DNA of 64,000 nucleotides from Ipomoea triloba (GCF_003576645.1 NC_044930.1:16836438-16900437), one strand, 5' to 3'; numbered from the stretch's first letter, positions 23,396 to 35,880 are shown. The notes: a model not told the origin generated them from the letters alone. Program-made: numbers and translations.

Positions 23396-23845
23396 CATAT
23401 GCTTTTTTTATTTTTATTTTTATGCATACTACATTGTTGATGTCGTTAGAAGGACAAACATACATTGATATACTAATATTTTAATAACTTCATCATTCAT
23501 ATTTAACAGCTAATTATCCTATTTATTCATGGAGTGTGGGCTATAGTAGGGGCCTGGCACCACCCCATGATGTAAATGATTAATTTTTCTTTTTCTTTTT
23601 CTCATTTAGGGTAGTTGTTTAATTGTTTCCCTTGACAAAAAGCCAAAAAGGGACAATAATTAGACAAGAAAGGCAAAATCAAGAATAAAATGAGTTAGGG
23701 CAACCATCTAATTTGGTTTCAACTTTCAGTAGCACATTTTGGAGATCTGTTTTCACCTTTTATTTGGTCATTTCATCCATTTATAAGGTTGTTCGCAACT
23801 TTTGCTAGGGTTTTGTTCCATTTACATGTTTTAATTTTATACAAA
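23396..23845. other. Intergenic DNA, no gene seen
   Basis: Mixed AT-rich sequence with A/T runs. No supported reading frame, terminal repeats or RNA gene were found. Confidence 0.4.
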
Positions 23846-24172
23846 GTTCATGTTTGATAACATAGTTAGTTTATCAGTCAATTTTGGCTTATTTGACTAC
23901 TATTAGCTGTTTGACTTGGTTAAACAATCAATATGAGTGTTTGATTAATTAGCTTTTTTTGTAATAGCTTATTGCTCTAAAATGCTAAAATTAAAAAAGC
24001 TACTCAAAGTAACTTTTTCGATTAGTTTTTTAATAAAGTCATTTTGCATTTAATCAACTATCAACTATTTTACCATACTTTTCTACAATTAGCTAGTGCT
24101 ATCAACTAGTCAAACTCACTACTATCTCAATCATCTAACAGTTATCAGCTAAAAGTTATTTACCTAATGCCC
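23846..24172. mobile_element. Probable hAT-type MITE
   Basis: The left side reads CATGTTTGATAACATAGTTA and AGTTTATCAGTC; the right side, read on -, begins TGGGGCATTAGGTAAATAAC and TTTTAGCTGATAAC. Inner segments such as GCTGTTTGACT and CTAGTCAAACTC are also roughly inverted. Plant MITEs with GTTTGATAACA / GCATTTGGTAA ends are common, but the termini here are degenerate and no target duplication could be fixed. Confidence 0.4.
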
Positions 24173-24683
24173 CATAAGTCTTTTCGATTAGTTTTTTTTT
24201 AAAGTATTTTTCTATAATTTTTTTTAAAAAGAAATTAAAGTGTCGAACAATAATAAAGTGTTAACCATACTCAGTATAATTCGTTATACTTATGAAAATT
24301 TATTCACAAAAATTAAATAAATTAATTGAAGAAATAAAAGGTAAAAAAAATTATTTTTTATTTTTTATTAAGGCAAACACATAAAATAAAATATTTTACC
24401 TTTCCTTATTTAAATATCATATTTTATTATTAGTTGTTTTTACTTTTTTACCAACAATAATGAAGTAAAGGTTGATAAAGGCAGTAGAGCTAAATAATAA
24501 ATATGGGAAGCATGATCTTCTGTTGCCTGATTAATTGTGGCAGAGCGCCTATTTATTGTCATTCTGCACACTTGTCTTTTCTCTTCAAATTCCCTCTTCC
24601 TAACCTACTTTTAACTTACTCATAACTTTCATTCAATCCATAATTCAGTTACGTTAATTTAGTCAAATAGTTTTAAATTTTTA

Positions 24684-24796
24684 GCAAAAATCTATTATCA
24701 GTTGATACTGATTCGGTTACAATGTAGTATTATTTTCTCAACCGACAAAGAGACCATGAGGTGCAACCGGATGCCACTAGACCACAAGGTCATTGG
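24684..24796 (-). mobile_element. SINE copy, shortened
   Basis: Read on -, it starts GCCAATGACCTTGTGGTCTA with an A-box-like TGTGGTCTAGTGGCATCC, then GGTTGCACCTC at the B-box place, and a body with AATACTACATTGTAACCGAA. This matches the SINE at 10019-10148 in head and body. The B-box region appears shortened. A flanking duplication was not clear. Confidence 0.65.
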
Positions 24797-25916
24797 CGAA
24801 TTAATAATATATTAATAATATATAATAAGTAAAAATATAAATTTTTGTTTGTTTATTTATATTTTTGAAGAGATGATTAAAAGGGAAAACATAGGCGGAA
24901 GGGAGCAATAAATAATGGGCCACAGAGACAGGTTTCAAGGGATAAACGTGACCCAGAAATCCAAAGCTAGAAATTGTGTTCCACCACCTATTACCTTACA
25001 TTACCATTACCATTAGCATTAGGCAGTGAACGACCGCACCCTGACTTGTGACCCTTGTCCCCCTCCCATGTGGTCCTCTCTCTTCTCTCTTTGAGAATCC
25101 AAAGATTACTTTTTTTTTTTTTACTTCATTTTTCTCATCCTCCATTTCTATATGCTTGACTGGACAGATCATGCAATATCCATTTATACGTCATTTTCAT
25201 ATATGCCATATGTTTTCATGTCTTTAATTTGTTCTCAACCTACCATATTAAATTACCAGACATACGAAAGTCAAAGCTCATAACTTAGCTAATAAATCGA
25301 GTCCCGAGTAGTGTATGATATTATTATTTAAAATCAAAAGAAAATACATTCTCCTCTTTTAAAATTTTGAAGATAATAATGGGACAGACTAATTATCAAA
25401 TCCATACCATACATTATGCTAATCGAGTTTCCACACTATTCCTATTATAGAAAAGCATGCTATATACACTTTTATGCTAATAGGGGTTTACATAACACAC
25501 TCGCAAATCATAATATAAGCATACATGTTATGCTCTAAACATTATGCACCTCATACTGTAACAACAGCCAAAAGCACCTAATAGAAAAACAAACATGACA
25601 AAATTTACACCAAGTGGTAATAGGTATATATTACGCTGGAAACTCTGGTAGGAGACAGGTTATTTCTTGCTTACATTGCGGAAATGCAACCTACTATCAT
25701 ATAGGTAGAATCTTCTTGCATCTCTGTTTACAGCTCTTACGCATTCTGTAGTTTGTGCAAGCCATGACAGGAAGCTCTGCATGATACACTCTTTCAAGGC
25801 ATGATGATCTTGTTACTGTCCAAATGAGTGTTACTTGTCTAAGCAGGCTTATCAAATTTTTATATCCAACCTCAGATGCTAATGTTCACACAAATATATT
25901 ACCGGGTGAAAACATC
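24797..25916. other. Intergenic DNA and RUS6 3' flank
   Basis: No further gene is seen. AT-rich DNA to about 25590; the segment about 25600-25916 directly downstream of the RUS6 stop (on -) is less AT-rich and probably holds its 3'UTR. The polyadenylation site cannot be fixed by eye. Confidence 0.4.
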
Positions 25917-27803
25917 TTATTCAGCCAAATCACATAGGCGAGCTCGACCAGGATTAAGCAGTGATTCTGACATTACCCACCCCTGCACCAAGAATATACA
26001 GCAATCAACAACACAATATGACATCACTAATGTTGATTTTGACTGTACAAATGCTCATTTTGTAAATGACAGATATGCAGTGTACCATAGATCAACTGAC
26101 AAAATAGTTGCCCGCTCAAAGGGAACTTGCCTACCATGCAAATTATAAACACTATTTCCCATAAAAGAAATAGCAAAGCCTCTTGAGAGTCATGGCAACA
26201 GTGAAATACTGAAATGCAGTCAGATCCTAGCTCAGTTAAATTTGACAGCTCCACAGACCACAGTGAACCCTAGGGTTCACTGACAGACATGACTAGAGAG
26301 CTAATGTATCGTGTTGGATACAGAAGCCAGATAAGCCTGGACATATGCCAGCCCAGCATTTGACATGTCCCTAAGACTTAGGGCACCACATTACTTTGAC
26401 ATGATTGGTTCTGATTCAGAAAAAATAAAAATAAAAAACAATGCCGAAGAAAACCCATGGATTCAATGTTTCCCTCACCTGTTCTTTGGCCTTACTCTTG
26501 AAAGGTGCATACAGAGCTGAGACCATTTCATAAGATTCTGCAACATGAGCATGAAGATCAGCACTGGATGCCAAGGAAAAAGAGAGATCACCCTGCATTT
26601 CTTTCCCGGACGAAGACTGATAATTGGAAGAATTGATGAAGTGCAGAAGAATATGTGCCTGTATTATATAAGGACAATTAGGTAAAAAGAAACACCCAAG
26701 ACATGGGCAGGCACCATATCATCAAAGTCAGAAATCTCACATGGAAAGCCGCTTTGAGTACATCATCAGATTTTGCTTGATTCTTGAGCAATGCATATAC
26801 ATTCCTCTTCGAAGGATTGTACGTCACTATATACTGTTCCCTCTGTTAACAATAAAAAGATAGACATGCATTTTTTCAAGACAAAAAATAATTTAACACA
26901 ACTAGCATTCACAATTTTAAATGAGAATGTGAATAAGTGATATCTCAGCTTCATATGAGATATGATACCTCAAAAATAGGCTTCACTGCAAGATATGAAT
27001 CAGGATCTTGAAACGCCTCTTTGAATCTTGGTCCTGGAAGCAATTACGACAATGTTTCACTCTGTAATGTTAGATTAAAAATGCAAACAGAAAGTTGCTC
27101 TAGCATGTACCAAGAACAATAGGTCTCTGATTTTTCCATGGGAAGTTGCATACTTTTTCCATTGAATTTCCCTCCTTCAATGTAGGAACTCCACCTAAAG
27201 AGCAAGAAGCACAATGTTTTAGGGTCTGTTTGGAAAGCAGGAAAATGACTTCTGGAAAATGTTTTCTGGACCATTTTCCGGAAAATAGTTTCATTTCTAG
27301 TGTTTGGATGTATTCTGAAAAACTGTCTTTATGTGTTTGGTTCATTTTATGGAAAATGGGTAGAATTGTATAATTAAATTAAACATTGTAATTATTTTAT
27401 TTAAAATATAAAAAATTATAATAATATTTAAATAATGTTATTTATTTTTTTAAAAAAATTAAAAAAACATGGAACCGACAAGTTTCCGGCGGTTTCCCCA
27501 CCTTCTTGGTCCACGACCATGGGTGATATGGCTTGGTTTTGGCTGAGAACATGCAAAACAGCCATTTTGGCGATTCCGGAAAATGACTTACGGAAAAAAA
27601 AAATTTCGCAAGTCATTTTCCGGAAAAATGAACCGATTTTCCTTGGTCAACGGAAAATATTTTCCGTTGACCGCATTTTCCAGACGTTGCCAAACACCGA
27701 AAACTCGGAAAACATTTTTCGAAAGTCATTATACGGGTTACCAAACACACCCTTACAGGAAACCACCAGATTAAGGGGACGTTTAGAAAAGCTTTTTTAA
27801 GAT

Positions 27804-27839
<36 letters not shown>

Positions 27840-30800
27840 CCACTTCATATAAGTTCAGCAACGATTATGGATTGTACAATGCCTTTTAGCTTATTTAAAC
27901 AAATATTCATAATCCATAATAATAAATTATAATCATAACCCAATAATTATAAGATTTGTAAAATGGGGACCAAATCATCTTTTTTGGCATGCATCTTCAC
28001 AGAAGCAGTACAATTATATAGATCCCATATCTAATAGTACATCTTGTCTTGAGATTAAAACTTGACTAACTGTTAGTGAATAGACATGCAATCCTAGCAA
28101 TGCAGTCCCATAAAAGGGTAGAGACCAGAAGCACAGTGATCTAACCTGTCTTCAGGAAGGATTCAACTGCAACAGTAAATCTTGCACGATTTAGAGTACA
28201 CAATACAACAGATTTTACCTAGGAAAAAAAACCCCACACCATGCCAATTGATAATGAATCAATGGTGAAAAAACTTTAAAAAACATTTGACTATTGGAAT
28301 TCAAATATATCCACACCAACCTCTTGGTAAGAGCTGAAAAGATAACCAAATGAAAGGATGGAAAATGTAGTCACTAAGGATGGGTTTCTTTTGGATATCA
28401 TGATGCTCATCCCAGTGCCAAGCTTCACAAATAATAGAAAAAAAGAACTGAATTAAACTGGAAAGTTCAATTCCAGAATATAATACAAAATTTGAGTTCA
28501 TGAACATCTATTCCTCCTGGTAACTCCCAAAGGTAAATGCCCATGTACTACCATTTTCTACATTCAACATTTTCAAAATTAAATTCTGCCAAGTAACTAG
28601 ATATAACAGTGTCTACATTTTTTATCAGGTTAAGAGGCAGCAGCAAACCAGTAAGGTACAACCTAAAGCAAATAGTAACACTACGAATGTAATGAAATAG
28701 CCAATAAAAATGAAATAAGACAGGTGCTCTAATTACAAGCAAGAAACAATGTTAAATTCAAATATTAAACTAGTGTAAGAGAGCACGAAATAAGTAAGCA
28801 AATGCCATAAAAGGTTAAATGGCTAGAATATAACTTTTCAATCGACACATCTATAAATTAGCCCAGCCAAACTAGGTTGTGTTCAAAGCATAGTTGAATT
28901 TATTTGATCTGAGGAATTTATTGAGTTAAAACCAGGACAAGAGTCCTGGATTATTAGTTATCTAACCAACATGCTCATAACCAGTGACCACCAATAAAAG
29001 AGAAATAAATTGGAGTAGCATACCAAATCGGCAAGATTGGCCACACACTCTCCTTTAGCAGTTACATCACCAATGTTTTCTCCTTTAGCAAAGGCCTTGT
29101 ATATAGGAGTACGAGTTGATGTTGATGTGACTGCAGCAACATTCTACCAAAAAAAAAAAAGGTGTATATTGGTTGAATATCAAAATTGCAAGTTAAACTG
29201 CATTGTAGGCAAGACAAAATTATAAACCTTGGCCACATTGGCTGCACAGGCTAAAGGAAGAAAAAGCTGCGGAAAAGCAGAAGTTGCCAGTTCTACAGCA
29301 GCACCCAACTGCATAAGGAGATCCCCTGTGAACCTAAGCTGATAAAGATAACATTACAGTAGAGAGAACAAATTAGTCAACAGAACTAAAAAATACGACC
29401 CAAACCCCCCACCAAAGGAAAAATACAACAAACAAGAAACAGAAAAAGGGTAACATAGAAAATAAATACCTGTTTTAGATCATAATCAAATTTCTTTCCT
29501 TGACGGGCAAAAAGCATCTTTCCAACCCGGCCTGCACCATCCTACAATTTCCACAACCTTTTAATTTGTGTATATGGGATACAATAGTATATTTATTTAA
29601 CAGGTTTACATTTTAAACAACAGAGAAATTATAGTATGAACATACATATTAGAAATTGCCAACATAATACATTTTAGAACTCAGTTTCACTTGATGAAAG
29701 ATTGAAGAAAAAAAAAAAAAAGAACAATGACTCAATGAAGGACTTTGATATTTCAGGAGTGAGGATAAACAATTTTGTAATAAGACCTGAAGACGTTTCT
29801 ATATTTACTATGTTTTGACATTCAATTTGATTGGCATATGTGAATGGGTGAAATGGGTGAAATGCTTTTGATCTTTTCGAAATACAAATAATGCAATCTA
29901 AAATATAGCCCTAAAGTGCACCTTTTTGTCCATAAAAAAAGGGAGATACTAGGATATCCCTTCGTATTCACACAGTAGCTAATCACAGAGTCAACAACTG
30001 CTTGTTGAGGTTATCATGGAAATTTTAGACATTAACAAAAAAGGAAACTGCATTTTACAGATTAGGGTTTAAGAAGCATACAATTAACTTCAAAGAAACA
30101 TGTATATGCAGCAAGGTGCAAGTGTACAAGTGCAAAGAGGATAAGCTCAACTAACATTCTTCACAGCTAATAAACTGAAGTAAACTTCAAAACATGGCAC
30201 ACAGGTGAATTTCTCATTATTAGAAACTTATGCGTGTCAATTTTCACAGAAAGTTGAATGCACCTTGAGTATCCAGTTGATAGCTACAGCACTCTGGGTA
30301 GCTCTATTTTTGGATACTCCAACTGAACCTAAGAGTGTTTGTGTTGTAAAAACACTCATTGCTCCTCCACAAAAGTACTGCAACAGAAACATCAAACATA
30401 ATATTTGAATGATTAAAAGAAGCAACTCAATAAATGTTAAAAGCATGCTACCAGATAATCATGTTGAATTGTAGTCCTCATATAATACCTTTAGAGCCCT
30501 CCAACTCATGTATGGCACATAAGAAGGCATAACACTATCCGGGAACCCTTCCGGAACCACATAAGATCTCACGAATGCCATCAAATCCTGCACAAAATAG
30601 AAAATAAGTAGAAAAATTGGCAATGATTCTTGAAGGTGTATTCTTAAAAGTAGAAGAAAGAAAAAGGACTTGAAATTGACATTAAAATATGCAATCGATA
30701 TCATGGAGTATATTACTCGCAAAAGTGTTTCACAAGGACCGTAAAAGGATTCACTTATGTCAAGGTCATGAGTGTAACTTAATTGTTACTGTAATTCTGT

Positions 30801-31371
30801 CTTTCTAGTAAGAGAATAGAAAGTCCCACTAGAAGAATCGAAATCAATTTCAACATACAAGAGTCAGTTACAGGCAATGTCAATTAGAAAATATTAAAAT
30901 GTATGCAAAGCAGAGAAACTGTTGTTACGAAGTGAAGTTAGTTTTATTTACTACTAACAAAAAACAACACATGCAAGCAATCAATCCAAAAGTTAGTTTA
31001 AAGTCTGAAGAAGCAGAAATCAAATTTAGGCATAAACTTAATCTAAGCGGAAGGAAACTAACATCTATGGGAGTTTGAGGACTGTGCAATCCAACAGCAC
31101 GAATCGAGCTCTTCTTCTTCGGTTGCATCGCCCCGCAACTGACACTGCCATCCGGGAAGTATTTCCACATGCGGCCGTCGATCTCCTCGCAGCACAGCAA
31201 TCTGGAGCTGGTATCAAGCAGCAGCGGCTCCGTTGGGACGGAGGAAGGAGGCGCGGAGGCGAGATTGGCGCTAATCCGGAGCGTCTCGCGGACGAGGAGG
31301 CGGGCGTCATGAGACGAGGTGGTGGCCGTTAGGGTTTGAGAGGCGGAGTTGGAAGGAGGCTTGAGCTTCAT
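25917..31371 (-). CDS. RUS6: ROOT UV-B SENSITIVE 6 (DUF647) protein, 13 exons
   Basis: Exons on -: 31063-31371, 30489-30587, 30264-30377, 29470-29541, 29228-29338, 29024-29143, 28321-28422, 28146-28218, 27111-27194, 26969-27033, 26741-26842, 26479-26658, 25917-25982. All junctions are GT..AG, phases agree, and the sum is 1497 nt, giving 498 residues, close to the Arabidopsis RUS6 length as I recall it. Conserved DUF647 segments include VVPEGFPDSVMPSYVPYMSW, FTTQTLLGSVGVSKN, KMLFARQGKKFDYDLKQ, LGAAVELATSAFPQLFLPLA, STRTPIYKAFAKGENIGDVT and GTGMSIMISKRNPSLVTTF. The C-terminus reads MSESLLNPGRARLC, which points to the RUS6 subgroup. The initiator ATG has a CGCC leader. DUF647 proteins are membrane-associated or plastid-related with roles in UV-B/vitamin B6 biology; RUS6 is reported as embryo-essential in Arabidopsis. 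Intron 8 (27195-28145) contains a MITE. Confidence 0.93.
27222..27752. mobile_element. Tourist/PIF-Harbinger-type MITE in RUS6 intron 8
   Basis: It begins GGGTCTGTTTGG and ends CCAAACACACCC, inverted repeats of 12 bp with one mismatch, and is flanked by TTA on both sides (27219-27221 and 27753-27755), the target duplication of PIF/Harbinger elements. The interior is rich in TTTTCCGGAAAA palindromes. Length 531 bp. It contains no transposase. It lies 22 nt plus TSD from the exon 9 splice acceptor. Confidence 0.85.
27806..27838. repeat. (AAT)n microsatellite in RUS6 intron 8
   Basis: About ten AAT/ATA triplets lie 50 bp beyond the MITE. Confidence 0.9.
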
Positions 31372-31554
31372 GGCGTATTGCGGGAGAAAAGAAATGGAGA
31401 AATTGGAAAATGCGAGATCCTTTTATGGAGACCAAAGGGAGCTTTGGAAGTGACGACGGACAGGTAGAGGTAGCCTAACTATTTTTTTGCGACGGAGCTT
31501 AAGAGAGACAGAGAGAGTTGCAAGAGACGACAGAAGAGCGCGTGAGTGACTGAG
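31372..31554 (-). promoter_or_regulatory. RUS6 proximal promoter and 5'UTR
   Basis: Read on -, the DNA upstream of the ATG is pyrimidine-rich just before the start codon (TTTCTCCATTTCTTTTCTCC) and has no obvious TATA box, as in many plant housekeeping genes. The transcription start is not determined. Confidence 0.4.
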
Positions 31555-32023
31555 TGATGCACAATTGCCTAACTGTAAGCCACCCCACCCCAGCTCTAAG
31601 CCTCTAAGAGCATCACCATCAATGGAGTTATTTCGCGGTATTTTAGAAGTTTTTGTAAGTGTGATTAGGAAAGAGAAAATGGAGGGAGAAAAAAAAAACA
31701 AAAATGATTTTTAAAACAAAAAAAATAAAAAATAAAAGATCACGTCAGGCGCGCCAGGTGCACCAGTGGGCACAGCTGTGCGCTGTACGCGCACAGCGGC
31801 GAAGCTTCCTTCAATATTTTGTCAGATTTACTGTGCTAATATCTCCATATTTGCAGAAGCTTCCCTCACCCTCTCTCTCTTCTCCTCTCTCCTTCCAACA
31901 TGGCAAAAGATCTGACATTATCTCCAAAAAAACCATTGATAATGTTGCTCTAATTCATTCTCAAATTCTTCCAGAAAATTTAAAATTTAAATACACCTGA
32001 TGCACAATTGCCTTAACTGTAAG
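31555..32023. repeat. Segment upstream of RUS6 bounded by a 25-bp direct repeat
   Basis: TGATGCACAATTGCCTAACT plus GTAAG at 31555-31579 recurs at 31998-32023 with one extra T. Between them lies DNA with GAGCATCACCATCAATGGAG (about 31609) and a GC-rich palindromic patch near 31745-31805 (GGCGCGCC, GCACAGCTGTGC, GTGCGCTGTACGCGCAC). No coding region is supported. Confidence 0.6.
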
Positions 32024-32029
32024 TGCATT

Positions 32030-32418
32030 TTTAATCTAGATTTATAGGTAGTAATTTATTTTTAGTCTTTTTTTTTTAATATTTACTGTTCATCTTAATA
32101 TTATTATGACATGATTATTTTTTATCCTATATCAACAAAATAGTTTAAATTTCGATAAATACAAAGGAATTTAAATCTTCAATTATAGATTTTTAAAAAA
32201 ATAATAATAAACATAAAAAATATAGCGGGTCAATCTATTTTGTATTAAAAAAAAGATCAAAATGTTCTTGTATTTAACTGCATTTCAATGATTTTGTTGA
32301 CGAATGATCAAAAATGATCATGCCACAATAATACTAGAACCAAATGAGGATATTTTGATAAAAAAGATTAAAAGTGGACTATCACCTATAAATCTAAGAT
32401 CAGAAATGAAATTAACTC
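32030..32418. mobile_element. MITE-like repeat, copy A
   Basis: Shares its whole length with 32537-32943, with phrases such as GATTTATAGGT at the left and CTATAAATCTAAGATCA at the right. The right end carries AAATTAACTC-like sequence (GAAATTAACTC). The left end seems eroded. The ends are inverted relative to each other (GATTTATAGG/CCTATAAATC). Confidence 0.6.
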
Positions 32419-32536
32419 TTATTTTAGCCTCACGAATTCTTCTCTCAAACTTCACTCATGTGACCAGTTGAGCTGCCTATATGGGCTAGGCTCGCGAATT
32501 CTTTTTCATGAGATAGGTTGAGTTTAGATAAAGTTA

Positions 32537-32943
32537 GAGTTAATTTTTTTTTTTTTGTCATAGATTTATAGGTGTTAGTTCATTTAGTCTTTTTTATTAG
32601 AATATTCACATTTGGTCTTAATATTATTGTGGCATGACTACTTTTGTCCTCTATTGACAAAACAGTTTTAATACCGTTAAATAATACAAAGCTATTTCAG
32701 TCTTCAATTATGAATTTTTTCAAAAAAAATAAATAAATATAAAAATATAACGGGGTCAACTTATTTTGTATAAAAAATGATCGAAATGTCTTTGTATTTA
32801 ACGACATTTGAACAATTTTGTTGGCAAAGGACCAATAATGGTCATACCACAATAATACTAGGATCAACTGTGGATGTTCCGATAAAAAATGATTAAAAAT
32901 GAACTGACCCCTATAAATCTAAGATCAAAAATTAAATTAACTC
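32537..32943. mobile_element. MITE-like repeat, copy B
   Basis: Begins GAGTTAATTTT and ends AAATTAACTC, giving inverted ends, with inner inverted phrases GATTTATAGGTG and CCCTATAAATC. It is the fuller of two neighbouring copies. No transposase frame. The target site duplication is not clear, so the superfamily is left open. Confidence 0.65.
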
Positions 32944-33179
32944 ATAAAATACTTTTGTGGAAAATATAATATAAGATAAAAATAAATTAATTGTTATGTA
33001 TGAAGAAAAAATGTAATTCATTTCGATATAAGTGTAATACTTTTGAATCAAAATCTAGTATTTAGAAATTAAAGAGTTATTCATGAAAAAAAATTGTAAT
33101 ACTAATCAGGATAAATTAATTGATTATTACTTATAAAGAAAACATAATACTTATAAGGAAAAGTGTAATATTTTTATTT

Positions 33180-33232
33180 TTGAGGGTGCAACCGGGTGCC
33201 ACTAAACCACAAGGTCTTTGGCTGGAAAAGTG
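33180..33232 (-). repeat. SINE head fragment
   Basis: Read on -, GCCAAAGACCTTGTGGTTTA then GTGGCACCCGGTTGCACCC matches the first 45-50 bp of the SINE at 24684-24796. The body is missing. Confidence 0.6.
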
Positions 33233-34688
33233 TAATATTAATCATTAATAAATTGATTATACTCATAAGGGAAAGCGTAAAACTGTAATATTTTTAAATT
33301 AAAATATAATATTTAGGAGTTAAGGAGTTACTTTTGAGAGGAACTATAATTGTTGGTTTTACGACTACAATGATAATCTCGGCTAGCAAACACTACCGTA
33401 AAATTTAGGGAAAATAATAATATGAAACGCAAGAGCAATTGGACAGAATAATTGTACTTGTATTAAAATCAAAACCCTTAACAATATGACCCAAGGAGGT
33501 ATTTATATAAGACTAGCTAATAGGCATTGAAAAGGAAACAAGAAAGAAACTTAAGAAATTTAATATTAAGAAAGCTACTTAAAGTGCCAAACCACCATAA
33601 ATAATTGTCAAATCTAAATTAGGAAAGAATCCTCTCAAATCCGCTATAGTCCACGGTTCCCCTGATATCACCGCCTATGAGACCGCACCCAATCAGGCAC
33701 CGCGACCTGATTACCTACATCAGCCGGGCTACTTGAGCCTTTGCACTCGACCCACTACACGAGCTAAAAAAGGGAAGTTGGTCGGCGGGCTCCAGATACC
33801 TAAGCCCTCCAGGTTGGGTACACCATTTAGAGGATATCCATCAATAATATTTACGAGCAAAAGTATAATATTTATGAAAAAATCAAGATGATCTCATTAG
33901 AGATTTTATTTTTGTTTTATAATTAATGATTAATAATAAATAAAAATCAAATTGCTCACGTATTAGCTATTATTAGTCTTCCTAAAGCCAAAAAGGAAAA
34001 AATGATTACGTATTTGTTATTATTAGTCTTCTTCAAATTTTAAAAATTTCTTAATGTACGAATTATAAATTTAATTTTACTTTTTAGAACTTTTAAAAGA
34101 TAAATTATATTATATTATTTGGTTCGTTGAATAAATAGATTGTAGTTGTTGGAGTGGGTACTAGTATCTGGGCAATCGCCTTGACTTGACATAGGTGTCG
34201 CCGTGTCGCCCCAAGTCTTCCCTTGGAGCAGATAGTTGTTAAAGATGGCTTGGACGACGAGTAACTTGCCACAAAACTTCATATGTCTTTGAAATTTTTC
34301 ATATTTTGAACAAATTTTCACACGTAATAAAGCGATTATTTTATTTTCTTACTATTATATAATTGTCGAATTTGTTGAAAGCTCTGGTTTTTTTTTTTTG
34401 CTGAGGCAAGGCCTCAATTGCCCATTTTTTTGTTTGGTCGGGGTAAGGCCTCGACTGACACTATTGAGGCGATGTCTCAACTGCCTGCCGATGCATGACC
34501 TCAACTATTTATTTGTATTTTTGTTATTATTATTTTTTTGAGGTATAGGCATGATTTCTCAAAGGAGGATTACAATAATAACAATAATATTTATTCAAGA
34601 TGATAGTTTAGGCGGACCATGATTAATCACTTACATCTATAGGCAGACTATGGTATTATAGGAAAATGTTATTGATAAAATTTTATTC
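33233..34688. other. Repeat-rich spacer with possible LTR remnant
   Basis: No gene is supported. About 33350-33860 reads like LTR or untranslated retroelement DNA on -: CTTATATAAATACC (TATA-like, about 33505) and a GC-richer stretch at 33640-33830. No matching second copy was found next to the gypsy element to its right. The remainder is AT-rich. Confidence 0.35.
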
Positions 34689-35426
34689 AGTGCTCCGAGT
34701 TCAATACCTTATCGACTATCCTACCTCTCACCGTCTTCAATTTGTAAGTGCCCTGGCAAACAATCTCAACAATGATGTAGGGCCCTTCCCGCTTTTTCAC
34801 GAGTTTTCTCCCTTCTAAAGGTTGGCTTGCTTTTCTCCTCATTGGCAGATACTCGCCCATCTAAAAATCTAAGACTGCACTCTTGCATGGTGGTAAGATT
34901 TGAGTTAGCGGTTGTAGTTTTCCATTCGACAGAACGTCGCCTCTCTCCTTTCATCCTGTTGTCGTGATACTGGCCAAGGGCTTTGCTTCTACCAACTTAG
35001 TGAAATAATCCACTGCAACAGTGATATACCTTCTACTTCCTAAGCCCGTAGAGTGCCCACCAAGTCAATTCCCCATTTGAAAAAAGGGAATACTATGCTG
35101 ATTGGAGTGTAATTGATTGTGGGTTATCCTAGAAGCTTCTAGAACTCTTGATACTTTGGGCACCACTAAGCATGCTCAACATAATCCCTCCACATCTTGG
35201 GCCAAAAGAACCCTTGCAGCATGATTCTTTGTGCAATGGTGTATGCCCCTTGGTGCACTGAGCACACTCTTTCATGGGCTTCCTTCATCATTAGCTCAGG
35301 CCTATTTGGGTACAAGCACATCAAAAGTGTGCTATTATAGGACCGCTTGTAAAGATTATCGTCTAAAATAACATAGTTAGGTGCCCTTAGTTTTGTTAAC
35401 ATGAAGTCTTCCTCATCTTGCAGCAA
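34689..35426 (-). pseudogene. Gypsy integrase remnant
   Basis: The zinc-binding part (35166-35426) reads EAHERVCSVHQGAYTIAQRI and GFFWPKMWRDYVEHA, the HH..CC region of gypsy integrases, ending in a stop. Further along, frame-shifted pieces read FFKWGIDLVGTL and WIISL-like text corresponding to the core start (35166-34960). The C-terminal end near 34890-34690 reads REGPYIIVEIVCQGTYKLKT. Much of the catalytic core is missing between about 34955 and 34900. Confidence 0.7.
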
Positions 35427-35595
35427 GGTGCCACTAAATTATATCTTATGATATCGTCGATCCAACATGGTTCTCTAGCCTACACAAGGCAAACCCAAGA
35501 GACATCGATGTTCAAAGTCTTTAAGTCTTCCACTTGAGCAATTTTCAAGATGTGACTTGGCACTCCAATTTGGAAAGCATGCCGGCATCAGCATT

Positions 35596-35880
35596 CTAGT
35601 CACAAGACACATAGTGGATCTCATACCCCTTGAACTCACATAGAGCTTTTAACACCGCATCTTTGTACCTTTGTATATTACCTTCAGTAGCCTCATATTT
35701 GCTAGTTACCCAACCCACCACCAACTTGGAATTGCAGCGTATGCGGATCCTTTCCGCCCTTAACCCTACTGTTAGTTGGAGTCCATTAAGAAGGGATTCG
35801 TATTGTGCCTTGTTATTGGATAGCTTGAAGTAGAACCATAGGGCATAGTAAGCCCGGAATCCCTCAGGGGTAATGAGCAC
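35596..35880 (-). pseudogene. Second (archaeal-type) RNase H domain
   Basis: Reads FKLSNNKAQYESLLNGLQLT, then RIRIRCNSKLVVGWVTSKYE and ATEGNIQRYKDAVLKAL. The NNKAQYESL block corresponds to the usual NNxAEYEAL with its catalytic Glu replaced by Gln, and SDSxLV is changed to CNSKLV, so two key acidic residues are lost. Its position after the standard RNase H supports a Tat-lineage element. Confidence 0.7.

Noticed and set aside
27435..27800. 121-codon frame in RUS6 intron 8
   Set aside because: It covers the MITE's TTTTCCGGAAAA palindromes; no protein similarity.
31065..31332. Frames on both strands overlapping RUS6 exon 1
   Set aside because: They are shadows of the conserved exon, which continues the RUS6 protein with correct splice phases.
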